A stretch of DNA of 64,000 nt. Origin: Luzula sylvatica (lineage: Eukaryota > Streptophyta > Magnoliopsida > Poales > Juncaceae). The DNA is taken from the NCBI GenBank assembly GCA_946800325.1, contig OX326957.1, forward strand, positions 50,240,307 through 50,304,306, written 5' to 3'. Positions 35,425 to 45,310 of this stretch are shown here, piece by piece. The notes beneath the pieces are model-generated. The model was not told the DNA's origin and made no database searches. It saw only the letters and a program-made list of their open reading frames with translations. Within the stretch, counting starts at the first letter, position 1; every line of letters starts with the position of its first letter. The translations under genes and the position numbers were made by a program.

Positions 35425-35761
35425 TGTCATGTCCCGAGGTTATATGGGTTATTAAGAATAATATAAGGATTTATTTGCAAATTATCTCTCGGTTCACGAC
35501 GTGCTTGGTGCACCGGGTGTAGCTAGTATTTTCCTTTATTGTTTTGTGGTATTATAAATAGGGAGAGGAGAGAGAATTAGATATATAATCTTGATGTTTT
35601 GTAATAACGTTTTGTGTAAGAACTAGAGAGAGGATTTACTCGATCTAGTAAGGTTTAATCGAACGAGTCGAATTCGAATTCGTTGGTTGAATTTGTATAT
35701 TTTATCTAATTCCTTCAATTTCGAGGTTGTTTGAGTAAGGATTCGAGGTCGAATCCTTACA
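35425..35761 (+). repeat. 5' LTR of young non-autonomous element
   Basis: TGTCATGTCCCGAGG to CGAATCCTTACA, 337 bp, with TATA box at 35553-35560. Confidence 0.94.
35553..35560 (+). promoter_or_regulatory. LTR TATA box
   Basis: TATAAATA followed by GGGAGAGGAGAGAG; repeated at the same place in the 3' LTR. Confidence 0.6.
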
Positions 35762-35763
35762 AT

Positions 35764-35775
35764 TGGTATCAGAGC
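35764..35775 (+). promoter_or_regulatory. Primer binding site (initiator tRNA-Met)
   Basis: TGGTATCAGAGC two bases after the 5' LTR, the standard plant copia-type PBS. Confidence 0.9.
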
Positions 35776-36653
35776 GACGATTCTCCGACCGTCACCACGC
35801 CTAACTCCTTGGTTCTTATCGGTTTCGAACCGATTCAGATCTGATTCACGGTGATTCTTCGATTTCTTGATTCTTGATTTGAATTCGAGCCGAACCAGAT
35901 TTGATTTGCGGCGATTCTTCGATTCTCGAGTTTCTTGATCTGAATTCAATCCTATATTCCATTCGAGCCGATTCGATTCGTCGCAGCACACTCAGTCGGC
36001 TGTCGATCACATCACTGGATTCCAACCCGATTCTTGATTCTGAAGTGAAAGAAGAATCTCCACGACCTCAGAATTAATTCCCGAATTCCAGATTCACGGC
36101 TATTGCAAGAAGATCAAGAACCAAGACAATCAAAGAAGGCCGGCACCATTCCTAGTTCTTGCTGTCGTCGCAACCCTAGCAGATCTCGCTGCTCGTCGCT
36201 GCCGGATATCGCACGAAGAAGAACTGGTAGTCGCACGAAGAAGAAGACAAGACCTCGCATCTCCAGTCCCATCCCTGACTCGATCGCGAGAAGAAGGACC
36301 AAGCTTCATTCCCCAATCCCTTCCATCGCGAGAAGAAGAAGAAGATCCCAAGGTAACGGATCTGAATTGATTGCTAGCGGATCCGGATTATTTGCTCCAA
36401 ACCGGGCTGGACTTGAATTCTTGGATTGTTAGTTCCGGTTTTCCAGGAAATCAGGATATAAAAACTCGGAAATCAAGTTCATACTCTGTTCAAAATCCAG
36501 AAAAGAGGTCTGCAGCCAGTTCCTGGTCCTGTTGAAAATCTGGCATTCAAAGCTGAGAATTCAAAATCTAAATCTGTGAAAAATCCAGAATTGATTTAAG
36601 GATCATATTTTTAAGCGGGTTTGCGGGTTGTTGAAGCGTTTTGAGTCGATACG

Positions 36654-37388
36654 ATGAGTAATAAAATAGTATATTTGTTGGATATTGTATATCCCGAATC
36701 ATCGCATCGATTAATTAAATTGAGAGAAGGAATCTATGAGGGGAAAAGTTGGTATTGGTGCGAAAAAGAAAAGGCGGCTCATTATTGCAATGAATGGTGT
36801 GATCAAAAGGTTTTGTATAATCGTAATTTCTCTCGGTGTAATGTGAGTAACGTGTTGTATACATTATCTTGGGAGGAGAGACAAGCTATTGCGAGGTATA
36901 ATCGAGAAAGAGAAATCGAGGAGAGGAACAAGATTTTTAACGAAATCATAAAGAAAATTGATCAAATATTGAATTCTACTCAATTTTCTAGTGAAGTTAG
37001 AAGTATTGATGATAAGTCGAATTGCAATGCAAATGAAGAGGATTCGGACGTGATCGAAGCGGATTCGGACGTGATCGAAGCGGATTCGGACGTGATCGAA
37101 GCGGATTCGGGCGTGATCGAAGAGGATTCGGGCGTGATTAAAGCGGATCCGGTTGAGGTTGAACCGGATTCGGACGTGATCGAAGCGGATTCGGGCGTGA
37201 TCGAAGAGGATTCGGGCGTGATTAATGCGGATCCGGTTGAGATTGAATCGGATTCGGACGTGATCGAAGTGGATGCGGGTACGATGCGATTAGTAGGTAA
37301 AACGTATGTGGATCCGTATTTGCATTTCAAGTGGGATACTTCTCGAGAAAGCGGGAATGAAGATTTGAGAGGATTGTGCGCATTTTGA
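36654..37388 (+). CDS. Unrecognised ORF of the young LTR element, 244 aa
   Basis: No match to gag, pol or any family I know. Residues 1-110 form a charged globular-looking head: MSNKIVYLLDIVYPESSHRL, then WYWCEKEKAAHYCNEWC with Cys36, His43, Cys45 and Cys49 as a possible metal site, and a helical stretch SWEERQAIARYNREREIEER. Residues about 130-206 are 11 heptads of the DSDVIEA type in a higher-order 28-residue period (DSDVIEA, DSGVIEE, DSGVIKA, DPVEVEP, then repeated). The frame ends at TGA 37386-37388. It then continues open in the same frame for 79 codons to TGA 37626-37628, with a repeated KRPPPKPNI(RY) motif. The stop may be a recent nonsense change or a readthrough site. Function unknown. 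Confidence 0.6.
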   Translation: MSNKIVYLLDIVYPESSHRLIKLREGIYEGKSWYWCEKEKAAHYCNEWCDQKVLYNRNFSRCNVSNVLYTLSWEERQAIARYNREREIEERNKIFNEIIKKIDQILNSTQFSSEVRSIDDKSNCNANEEDSDVIEADSDVIEADSDVIEADSGVIEEDSGVIKADPVEVEPDSDVIEADSGVIEEDSGVINADPVEIESDSDVIEVDAGTMRLVGKTYVDPYLHFKWDTSRESGNEDLRGLCAF

Positions 37389-37628
37389 GGAAGGCGGTTA
37401 TCTCCATTAGAAACACGACTCGAAGGGAAGCTCGATGATGAAGTAAAAAGGCCGCATCCGAAATTGAATATAAGGTACGGTGTGGAATGTTCAAAGGCGG
37501 TGATTCGTGTTGGGTTGAAAAGGCCACCACCAAAGCCGAATATACGGTACGATGCGATATCTTCGGTGGTGATTCGTGTTATATTGAAAAGGCCACCGCC
37601 AAAACCTAATATATATTCGCATGTTTGA
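37389..37628 (+). pseudogene. Same-frame tail after the stop: KRPPPKPN repeats
   Basis: 79 codons in the same frame as the ORF above, with three copies of a ~24-residue basic/Pro unit starting KRPHPKLNIRY, KRPPPKPNIRY and KRPPPKPNI. No ATG starts it, so it can be made only by readthrough or in an intact relative. Confidence 0.5.
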
Positions 37629-37649
37629 TCCTTGAGGACAAGGATCTTT

Positions 37650-37663
37650 AAAGGAGGCGGTAT
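37650..37663 (+). promoter_or_regulatory. Polypurine tract
   Basis: AAAGGAGGCGGTAT directly before the 3' LTR. Confidence 0.75.
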
Positions 37664-38000
37664 TGTCATGTCCCGAGGTTATATGGGTTATTAAGAATAA
37701 TATAAGGATTTATTTGCAAATTATCTCTCGGTTCACGACGTGCTTGGTGCACCGGGTGTAGCTAGTAATTTCCTTTATTGTTTTGTGGTATTATAAATAG
37801 GGAGAGGAGAGAGAATTAGATATATAATCTTGATGTTTTGTAATAACGTTTTGTGTAAGAACTAGAGAGAGGATTTACTCGATCTAGTAAGGTTTAATCG
37901 AACGAGTCGAATTCGAATTCGTTGGTTGAATTTGTATCTTTTATCTAATTCCTTCAATTTCGAGGTTGTTTGAGTAAGGATTCGAGGTCGAATCCTTACA
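37664..38000 (+). repeat. 3' LTR of young non-autonomous element
   Basis: 337 bp, two substitutions from the 5' LTR, followed by GAATA. Confidence 0.94.
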
Positions 38001-38318
38001 GAATACTATTTTAATCCAATGAACATGCAATATTACTTTCGAACCCTTTTACTAATTTTATCCCCAAACATTAATTTCTACTTGATTCTTCTTCTCAGCT
38101 CCATCTATGGCCTTCTCATCGGAAGCCTCCTTCTCAACCCCAAACAATAGAATATAAAACTATAGTTGCCCATCCAAAACCCTCTTTTTCAAGTATTTTG
38201 GCACCTAGGTCCGCCCGCCCCCGTCAAACGTACTGATTAGACTACTGCGCTCTGATCTGACTGACATGCATTTAGGGTCGGCCTGCCCCACTAAATACCG
38301 CCCCAAAAGCATTATAGG

Positions 38319-38613
38319 CAGGGGCGGATCCAGGATTGAAATATAGGGGGGCCGAATTTTATAGGGGGGGCCGGATTAGAAAAAAATTCAAAATATGTAC
38401 CTTGAGGAGTTCGAACTCACAACCTCACACTTCCTAAACACATGTTTTACCACTACGATACTCTAGTCTTTGTGAAATACAAACAAATTTATTATAATTA
38501 TTACTTTTGAAACGAACGAAATCACCTTCTTCCTAACTAATATTTTCGTTTTCAATTTTATGGGGGGGGGGGGGGGGGGGGGGCTCCCGCTCGCCCTCCT
38601 AGATCCGCCCCTG
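38319..38613. mobile_element. hAT-type MITE (295 bp)
   Basis: Ends CAGGGGCGGATCCAGGA and the inverse of CAGGGGCGGATCTAGGA; exact 8-bp duplication ATTATAGG at 38311-38318 and 38614-38621. Contains a run of about 22 G near its right end. Confidence 0.93.
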
Positions 38614-38629
38614 ATTATAGGGTCGGCCC

Positions 38630-38762
38630 GCCCCTGTCAGGAACGCGACTTTTAGGGTCGGCTAGTTAGGGTCCTCTAACCGTTCCAATAAGCTATAAGG
38701 GCGGTTTTGAGGTCTTGTTGGGTCAGTTTCGGCCGGCCCAATAGCCCATGTATGTTGTAGTG
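38630..38762. mobile_element. Remnant of one CACTA-like end
   Basis: AGGGTCGGC words (also at 38275) lead to TGTTGTAGTG at 38753-38762, the inverse of CACTACAACA. No left end was found. Confidence 0.4.
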
Positions 38763-39004
38763 CCGACCCAGCCGCAAAGCTCTAGCGAGTATCATAGACG
38801 GAACAAGAGTTGGCAAGAGGGGGTGAGGGAAAGATAACTTGAGTCAACGAGAAAGAGAAACTTATTCAATCTGGGCAAATTTTATTTCACGGGCAGTCAT
38901 ATTTTCTTCCTTATATGGTCCGTCCGTTCATCACAATTCAATCAACGATTCAGATTTGGACTCAAAATAAGGATTCAAAATAAGATCTCAACGGAACCGG
39001 CCCC

Positions 39005-39059
<55 letters not shown>

Positions 39060-39279
39060 TTGCAAGAACTCACTAGACAAAGAGTACGGAAACAGAGTAG
39101 AAGAGAGCATGCAGAAAGAGAGAGGGTGTCCAACGAAGAAGGTTTACTGGAGAAGAAAAAAGGCGTGTATTTTTCTGACTTGATCCAAGCCCTTCATCAA
39201 TTACAACAATGGTCCGGATTATGAAGTCCAATATGGAAGTCTAATATGAATGTCAAGGGATCCTTCCCCATATATATAC

Positions 39280-39351
<72 letters not shown>
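39005..39351. other. TA-repeat-rich spacer
   Basis: (TA)n at 39012-39058 and 39288-39350 surround about 230 bp of unassigned sequence ending GGGATCCTTCCCC. Confidence 0.7.
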
Positions 39352-39354
<3 letters not shown>

Positions 39355-40327
39355 AGGGAAATATTCCTGACCCCGGGCCCGCGCAGCGGATATGAAGACC
39401 CGGTCCGGTTCTCAAAACTCGAGATCACGCCTCGATTTCGAGAGTACGATGAAAAAGAAGGATAGATCTTTACCGGCGTGCAATTGATCACGCTCGAAGG
39501 GTTGTCGCTTATCCTCCTTTACTCTTTGTCACGTTGGTGACAAAACGCGCGTCCCACGCCCACGCGTCTCTCACCGCTTCGTCGTAGACTGTTTTGCTCC
39601 TCCGGTTCGATCACAATCGAAGAGCTACAGATGTCGCTCCTCTACTCGTATCCACCTTGAGCCGTAGCACCTCGGTTACGGGTATACCTGCCTAAACGGT
39701 ATACCGGTAAACTTACTTGATCGAATTGATTCTCTAAACCGAGAAAAACTGTTTTTCTCGTTTCTCTTTTTTCGCACCCTTTCACTCTCAGGAAAGATGT
39801 CTCTCTATTTCTGGATTAATTAGATTAATTCAATTGCTTGGACTGAATAGAGGAGAGAGAAATATCCTATTTATATCACATAGGATTAGGATGGGCCAAA
39901 ATGTATGTATATCCAATATACACCTTTTCACCAGAGGACTGTATGTACCCTTTCAGTATTCTGTCAAAACGAAATTGTTAAATTCCTTTAACAGATTTTC
40001 AACCTTCAAGAAAGTTGTTGATAATCTCATTATATTTCCAACCCAATTTGTCCCAGCCCAATTGGAATTTGTATGAAAAAGTTATGACAGTTTTACTAAC
40101 TGTATGTCATACTGTTGCACCCTTTCGGTATTTCATTAAAACGACACTGATACTTCGTTCAAATGAAATATATTTCCACATGAAAGTTATAGATAATATT
40201 ATTATCTATCTAACCCAATTTGATCAATTCAAATTGGATTCTTTAACTAAAAGTTATGCCCACGAACGCATACGTTCGTTTATCCTTGTGTACATTTTAC
40301 GGTTGATCCGAAACTGTATTTCTTTCA
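39352..40327 (-). repeat. Copia alpha 3' LTR (element sense)
   Basis: Plus-strand reading TGTAGGGAAATATTCC to GTATTTCTTTCA, 976 bp. Confidence 0.88.
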
Positions 40328-41589
40328 GTCTCCCACTCAATTTCAGATCTACCTAAAAGGTACTCATGCATATCCAATATGCACGATCTTAGAGAATATA
40401 GCTCGCGTATCAAAATACCAAGCCATTCACATCCTATGTGCCAATTTTGTAATAAAGCCCGACATAGTACGACTCGTTGTGTGACCGTGTAGGTTCATTT
40501 AACGATGGCAGTAGGCTGTTTCCAAAGCCCTACAAGCCCATGAGCGGAATCTCGTCACTCCATCATGGCTACCCATGTTAAAACGAAAAATGATTGTGAT
40601 AATTGTGCCTATCTCGAATAGCGGTTATTGGTCCTCTTGTTTGCGATATCCGTTAATCAAAAGGCATGGTGGTAGTCATCCTTTAATTTGATTAACTACA
40701 CTTATTTTCCGATTCCGAATTGAGTTAAGAATTTCAATCAATATTAACTATTAATATCATTGACTGTGGCCACAGTTTTTGTTAATCAATTCATCGAACG
40801 GCGCATAAGAGACATCTCTTCCTTTCGGAATAAACAATTCCTATCTTGGAGACTCACATTGAATTTCGTGTTTCGGACAATACCCAATGATGACCGTTTT
40901 GACCCCCTGTACGGTAAGCGTAAGGTCATATCAAAGCATTGTGTTACACACGTAACGCAATCAATGGTCCCCTCAAGTGTGAAGAACCTAATACCCTACT
41001 CGTCGCAAGTCCATCCATAATGACTAAACCATGTCATGGTCTCGCGGCTTTGGTCATATCCAATATATGTCTCCTAGCATATATCTACGTTCCCGATTCG
41101 ACAAGCACCTTGTCCTATGATTAGCAAAACATAATCATCTCCTCGGCTAACATACTAGTGTACACGTTTAGTATATTATCAGATAATAGAAATGCTTCTC
41201 TCTTAAGCAAACTGATCTACGACTAGGGATGTTTAGAAATAAAACTTTAAGTGTGACGGTTTCGCTGCACATAATCACGTATTATGTCGACGTCCACACA
41301 AGTTCAAATCAGGGTTCATGTAATCATATTACACAACCCACACACAGTTTTCATATAAGGTAAATGCAAATGAAAAATTTTAAAATCTCAAAATTGCATT
41401 AATATAAGATAAGTTTGGGGTGATACAACGTTTACTATTCTATTCGACTAATCTCGTCCTACGAAACTATCGTTTAGATAACTAACTAACTCTCTTCCTC
41501 CTCTAGATATCTCAAACCTATAGCTTTCGCATGGTAATCATGCTTGGCTACGAAACTATCGTTTACTATTCTATTCGACTAATCTCGTC
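40328..41589 (-). other. Copia alpha PPT and 3' untranslated interior
   Basis: PPT on minus reads GAGTGGGAGAC next to the LTR. The rest is noncoding; TATTCTATTCGACTAATCTC occurs twice (41436 and 41565), a 40-bp direct repeat about 130 bp apart. Confidence 0.6.
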
Positions 41590-41925
41590 CTACGCAACAT
41601 TCCTGTCAGTATCAATCTTTTCAATGATCACATCCTTTCGTTGCAAAATCTCACATATCAACTGAAATTTTCTGAGTATGTGCTTGGAGCGATGATGTGC
41701 CCTCGGTTCCTTGGACTGTGCTATTGCGCCCGTATTGTCGCAATACACAACCACAGGTTCCGAGATACTCGGGACTACTCCAAGTTCGGACACAAATTTC
41801 TTGATCCATACCGCCTCCTTTGCAGCTTCGGAAGCCGCAATATACTCCGATTCAATTGTAGAGTCTGCTATCGTGGGTTGTTTGGAACTCTTCCATACTA
41901 CCGCTCCACCATTTAGACAAAACAC
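41590..41925 (-). pseudogene. Copia RNase H fragment
   Basis: Contains [20 protein letters not shown] and [14 protein letters not shown], then [10 protein letters not shown] and HHRSKHI, the copia RNase H catalytic region. It is the continuation of the pol frame at 47383 onwards, separated by element beta. A TGA interrupts the frame just upstream. Confidence 0.88.
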
Positions 41926-42003
41926 GTATCCACTTTGTGATCAAAAGTCATCGATACATGTTTGGAAACTGGCGTCGGTATATCCTTTAATTACCAACCC
42001 GGA

Positions 42004-42443
42004 TGTTGGATATCGGCATCACCACCGAACCCCGCGCAGCGGATTGTAAGGCCCGGTCCGATCCGATCCCGAGGACCATGTCGTCGGTTCAATGATACGA
42101 ATCTCGTTATGCAACTAGTCCTATGAAAATAACTATTATTTCATAGAGAATCATACCACGTGAAATTGATCACGGTGAAGGATTGATTCTTGTGTAGTTG
42201 CTCTTGTCCTTGCTTCGACTCCGGCGACATGCACGCCCCACGCCCGCGCGATTCGACACCTTATTCGAAGCTTCAATTTGTCGTATACAACCGGAATTCC
42301 TCCGGTTAAGATCCGACCTTGTTCGTTCTTGCTCTCCTTGGATCACAATCCAAGATCTCAATTGAGATCTCTCTACTCGTATCCACCTCGAGTTATTGTC
42401 TTCCGGTTACGCATAAATCCTCCTAGAATATCTACGCGTAAAT
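42004..42443 (-). repeat. Truncated copia beta LTR
   Basis: TGTTGGATATCGGCATCACC up to CGCGTAAA, where similarity to the right LTR stops. Confidence 0.8.
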
Positions 42444-42974
42444 CAACGCTTGTACCTTTAACACGTGAGTGACTTTGGCCGACAAATGGGATCTCATTAT
42501 TTAGGTAGGATAAATCCAATCACATCTAATGTGACTCTTGACCCTTTATAGGATTTCGGTATCAAACCATATCATATATGATTCAAATTCCGTTTGTGCA
42601 TCCTAACTATTCCCCGAACTCCAATCAGATTGGCTTGGACGGTTAAGTCATAACCGAGCTCACATATCGTTCAATTGAACTACAAATGCGCCCGACTTTG
42701 GCCTGAACCCGCATTTGTCCTCAACTAACGCTTGCCTCTCATGTTGATGCATACAACATTGCACGCCCGACTTTGGCCTGAAACCGTGCAAAGTGTAAGA
42801 CCAACCTCGGAGGTTGTGAACATAGAAGGCATTTTATGACTTAAATATTATGCAGGGATTTTAATGTCAATTTAATCATATTATATTGATTTGTACAAGT
42901 TATTATGATGATATATGTGAATTTATAAGCATGATTTAAACAAATTTCGAATTTGTATTCTTAAAATACCAAAT

Positions 42975-43180
42975 CAGCAAATTTTGAACATAGTTCGTTC
43001 GAACGAACAGAAAGTTTCGTTCGAACTAACTTAAGTTTTGTTTTATTCTGAAAATTTCCAAAATCTCTAGAATTAGGTTCGTTCGAACGAATCTTACATT
43101 CGTTCTAACGAACTAGTGGTTCGTTCGAATGGACTACTATAGTCCGTTCGAACGAATTGATCACTAGGTTCGTTCGAACT
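42975..43180. repeat. Beta leader array of TTCGTTCGAACGAA palindromes, part 1
   Basis: At least six copies or variants of the 14-bp palindrome. The array resumes at 44819-45065 after a solo LTR. Confidence 0.85.
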
Positions 43181-44818
43181 GTAATAAATATCAAAAATAG
43201 GGTTTTGATATTTGTAGAATATTAGTCCTAAAATCCCAGAATTTACGACCCATGTTAAATATGACTCGTCCCACGATCAAAACCGACTTCTTATGCGTCA
43301 AAGTTGTCAAAAGGGTATAACCGTAATTTCATTTTTATGGTTATTTAAATATATATATGATAGGGACTTAATTGCATAATTACCCAACCATTAATAATAC
43401 AAATAAGTAGAGTTTGCAAAATAAGCCTCAAATAGGTGTAAATTGAATTGTTGGGAATTATATCAAAGTAGAGGGTTATGTATGAAAAGTACAATTTCCA
43501 CTAACTTATTCGGCCAGTAGATAAGCCCTCTTCTCTCCATCCATGGAACACATATCATTCATGAAACCCTAGGAAAAGAAGAGAGAAAAAGAGGAGAAAT
43601 TAAGGAAAAGAGGAGATTTCGCAAAACGAAAAGTGCCATCATCTTCAGAAGGTTAAGTTGTGCGAGTTGGCGAGATCAAAAGAAGGATTTCATCCACGTT
43701 TCGAGTTGCTCCATTTTCTGCGTCGTTTCGATTAATCTCTTATTTGCCGAGTTTCTTTCCATTAGGTGAGTGCTACTCTCATTTTTCTCTTATTAAGAAT
43801 CCAATTACGAGCGTTTCTAGACCTTACATGATAGTCTAGGGTTCTCGTTTTAAAAATCGTATTTTGCTTTAAAAACCGTGTTACCTCAACAAAATATATA
43901 TTATGTAGATTTGATCATATATATGTATGTAGAATTTGAGTTTGATAAAACGTAAGCCGGGCTTACGGTTTTGAAAGAGGGTCCTATGTGTACATACGCG
44001 GCTCCTCCGGTATGTTTTAGTTTGATAGGTGTAGTGTCGCATGACCCCGTGGCGATCTATGGAGGGAATTGCGTAGCAAACTTGATGTAGTGCAAAGTCC
44101 CGACCCATGAGGGGTTTGGCCGTGGCGCATGGATATCCGTCGTCTGCTCATTTTTGTAGGGAATTCGCGCTTCCCGAGCTTTATGTTATGTTCCAGCCCG
44201 TTTGTGATTCGCTATCCACTCGGGGTTGGCACTTCAGTCGAGTGTTATTTGCGCCCTCACCCCGGTAAAAGTATTAGTATGTATATGACTATGTATGAAG
44301 GTAAGTGATTTTGATTTCGAAAAGCCGGGGCAAGTACTTTGAGAAGTATTTATAAACATATATGATTTATGATTTGATTATTTTCGAGCGAGGTTTTTGA
44401 CTAGCCATGTAAAATGTCGATCTTAATAAGCTAGGCTCAAAACTCACTCACTTAGTCACTTCCGTGACTAACCATTTTATTTGAATGTTTTGAGTCTAGG
44501 TACGGTGGACAGATCATCCGGGGCAGCGGGTATCTATAGTGTGAGTTCGACGGTTTCGTTTTCATCGCGGAACCTCCATTTGTGTATATATTCGTTACTT
44601 TCGTTTCTGGCCAGCGGAGCCTTTTGTCGGTTTCGTTTATAAGCTTTGTGTTCGTTTGTATATGTTATGGTGATGCATGTATATATGTGCGTGTGTCGTT
44701 GTTTTCGAGTTGTGGTATTTATGTTTTTGTGAAATTATCATATAAGAGCCTGTGGTATACAAGTTGTATACTGGCGGGTTGCCGCACTCTTTTCCATTTT
44801 ATAATTTGGGGTGTGACA
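43180..44818. mobile_element. Solo LTR-like insertion in the beta leader (1639 bp)
   Basis: Plus-strand TGTAATAAATATC to GGGTGTGACA, flanked by CGAAC on both sides (43175-43179; 44819-44823). The reverse end reads TGTCACACCCC, common in Ty3-type LTRs. CGAAC is also part of the array motif, so the duplication alone is weaker evidence than usual. Confidence 0.65.
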
Positions 44819-45065
44819 CGAACGAACAGCAGGTTTCGTTCGAACGGACTAAAATCTGATTTTCTTAAATCCATTTCAGGAGTATGTTCGTTCGAACGAA
44901 TCTCGTATTCGTTCGAACACTCCAATTATTATATGACTTCGTTCGAACGAACATCCAGTTTCGTTCGAACGAACCATTAATTCATCAGTTTTTCTCCTCA
45001 ATTGATTTGTGACCTCTCCATGTTCGTTCGAACGCACCAATCAGTTCGTTCGAACGAACACAATA
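44819..45065. repeat. Beta leader palindrome array, part 2
   Basis: Six or more TTCGTTCGAACGAA-type palindromes, paired at short spacing. Confidence 0.85.
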
Positions 45066-45297
45066 CTGATTTCGCGAATTTCCATGCTGATTTTTGCTGA
45101 TTTTGATTGTTTCTTAAACAATCGATCATGAAACTCTTTCATGATCCCTTCTAGATACTATTAATCATCTCATGATTAAGCTCTAGTAAGAATTTAACTT
45201 GTTTTAATATCGAAATTTAATAAAAATGCTAAATTCTATGCAAGAACACGAATAACACATATTCGTATCCGATTCGATCAATGAATCGACGACGATC

Positions 45298-45309
45298 GCT
45301 CTGATACCA
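45298..45309 (-). promoter_or_regulatory. Primer binding site of element beta
   Basis: Minus-strand TGGTATCAGAGC one base from the LTR edge. Confidence 0.88.
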
Positions 45310-45310
45310 C

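Larger units (their letters stand above)
35425..38000 (+). mobile_element. Young non-autonomous LTR retroelement, 2576 bp
   Basis: Two 337-bp LTRs differing at 2 sites, an exact GAATA duplication (35420-35424; 38001-38005), a PBS complementary to initiator tRNA-Met and a PPT. The interior (35762-37663) carries no gag, protease, integrase or RT; its only sizeable ORF is at 36654. It therefore needs enzymes in trans. The low LTR divergence contrasts with the roughly 9 percent by eye in the first 155 bp of the copia alpha LTR pair, so it is recent. Confidence 0.94.
34340..39004. mobile_element. TIR element inserted in a TA repeat, 4.7 kb with nested insertions
   Basis: Left end GGGCCGGTTCCGTTGAGATT and right end its inverse (AATCTCAACGGAACCGGCCCC-like), with about 80 bp of inverted similarity (34340-34425 versus 38925-39004). 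Both ends abut (TA)n. Without the nested Tourist-like MITE, LTR element and hAT MITE about 1.4 kb remain. No transposase. The superfamily is not identified. Confidence 0.7.

Noticed and set aside
36980..37669. 229-codon minus-strand ORF in the young LTR element
   Set aside because: Mirrors the heptad repeats of the plus-strand frame; orientation of PBS, TATA box and PPT supports the plus strand.
35425..38000. Host gene flanked by chance repeats
   Set aside because: Perfect target duplication, PBS, PPT and LTR structure show it is a retroelement.
38630..38762. Complete CACTA element
   Set aside because: Only one end (TGTTGTAGTG) is visible; no matching left terminus or TSD was found.
42975..45065. 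CRISPR-like array of regularly spaced palindromes
   Set aside because: Eukaryotic context, irregular spacing, no unique spacers; the arrays belong to retrotransposon leaders.
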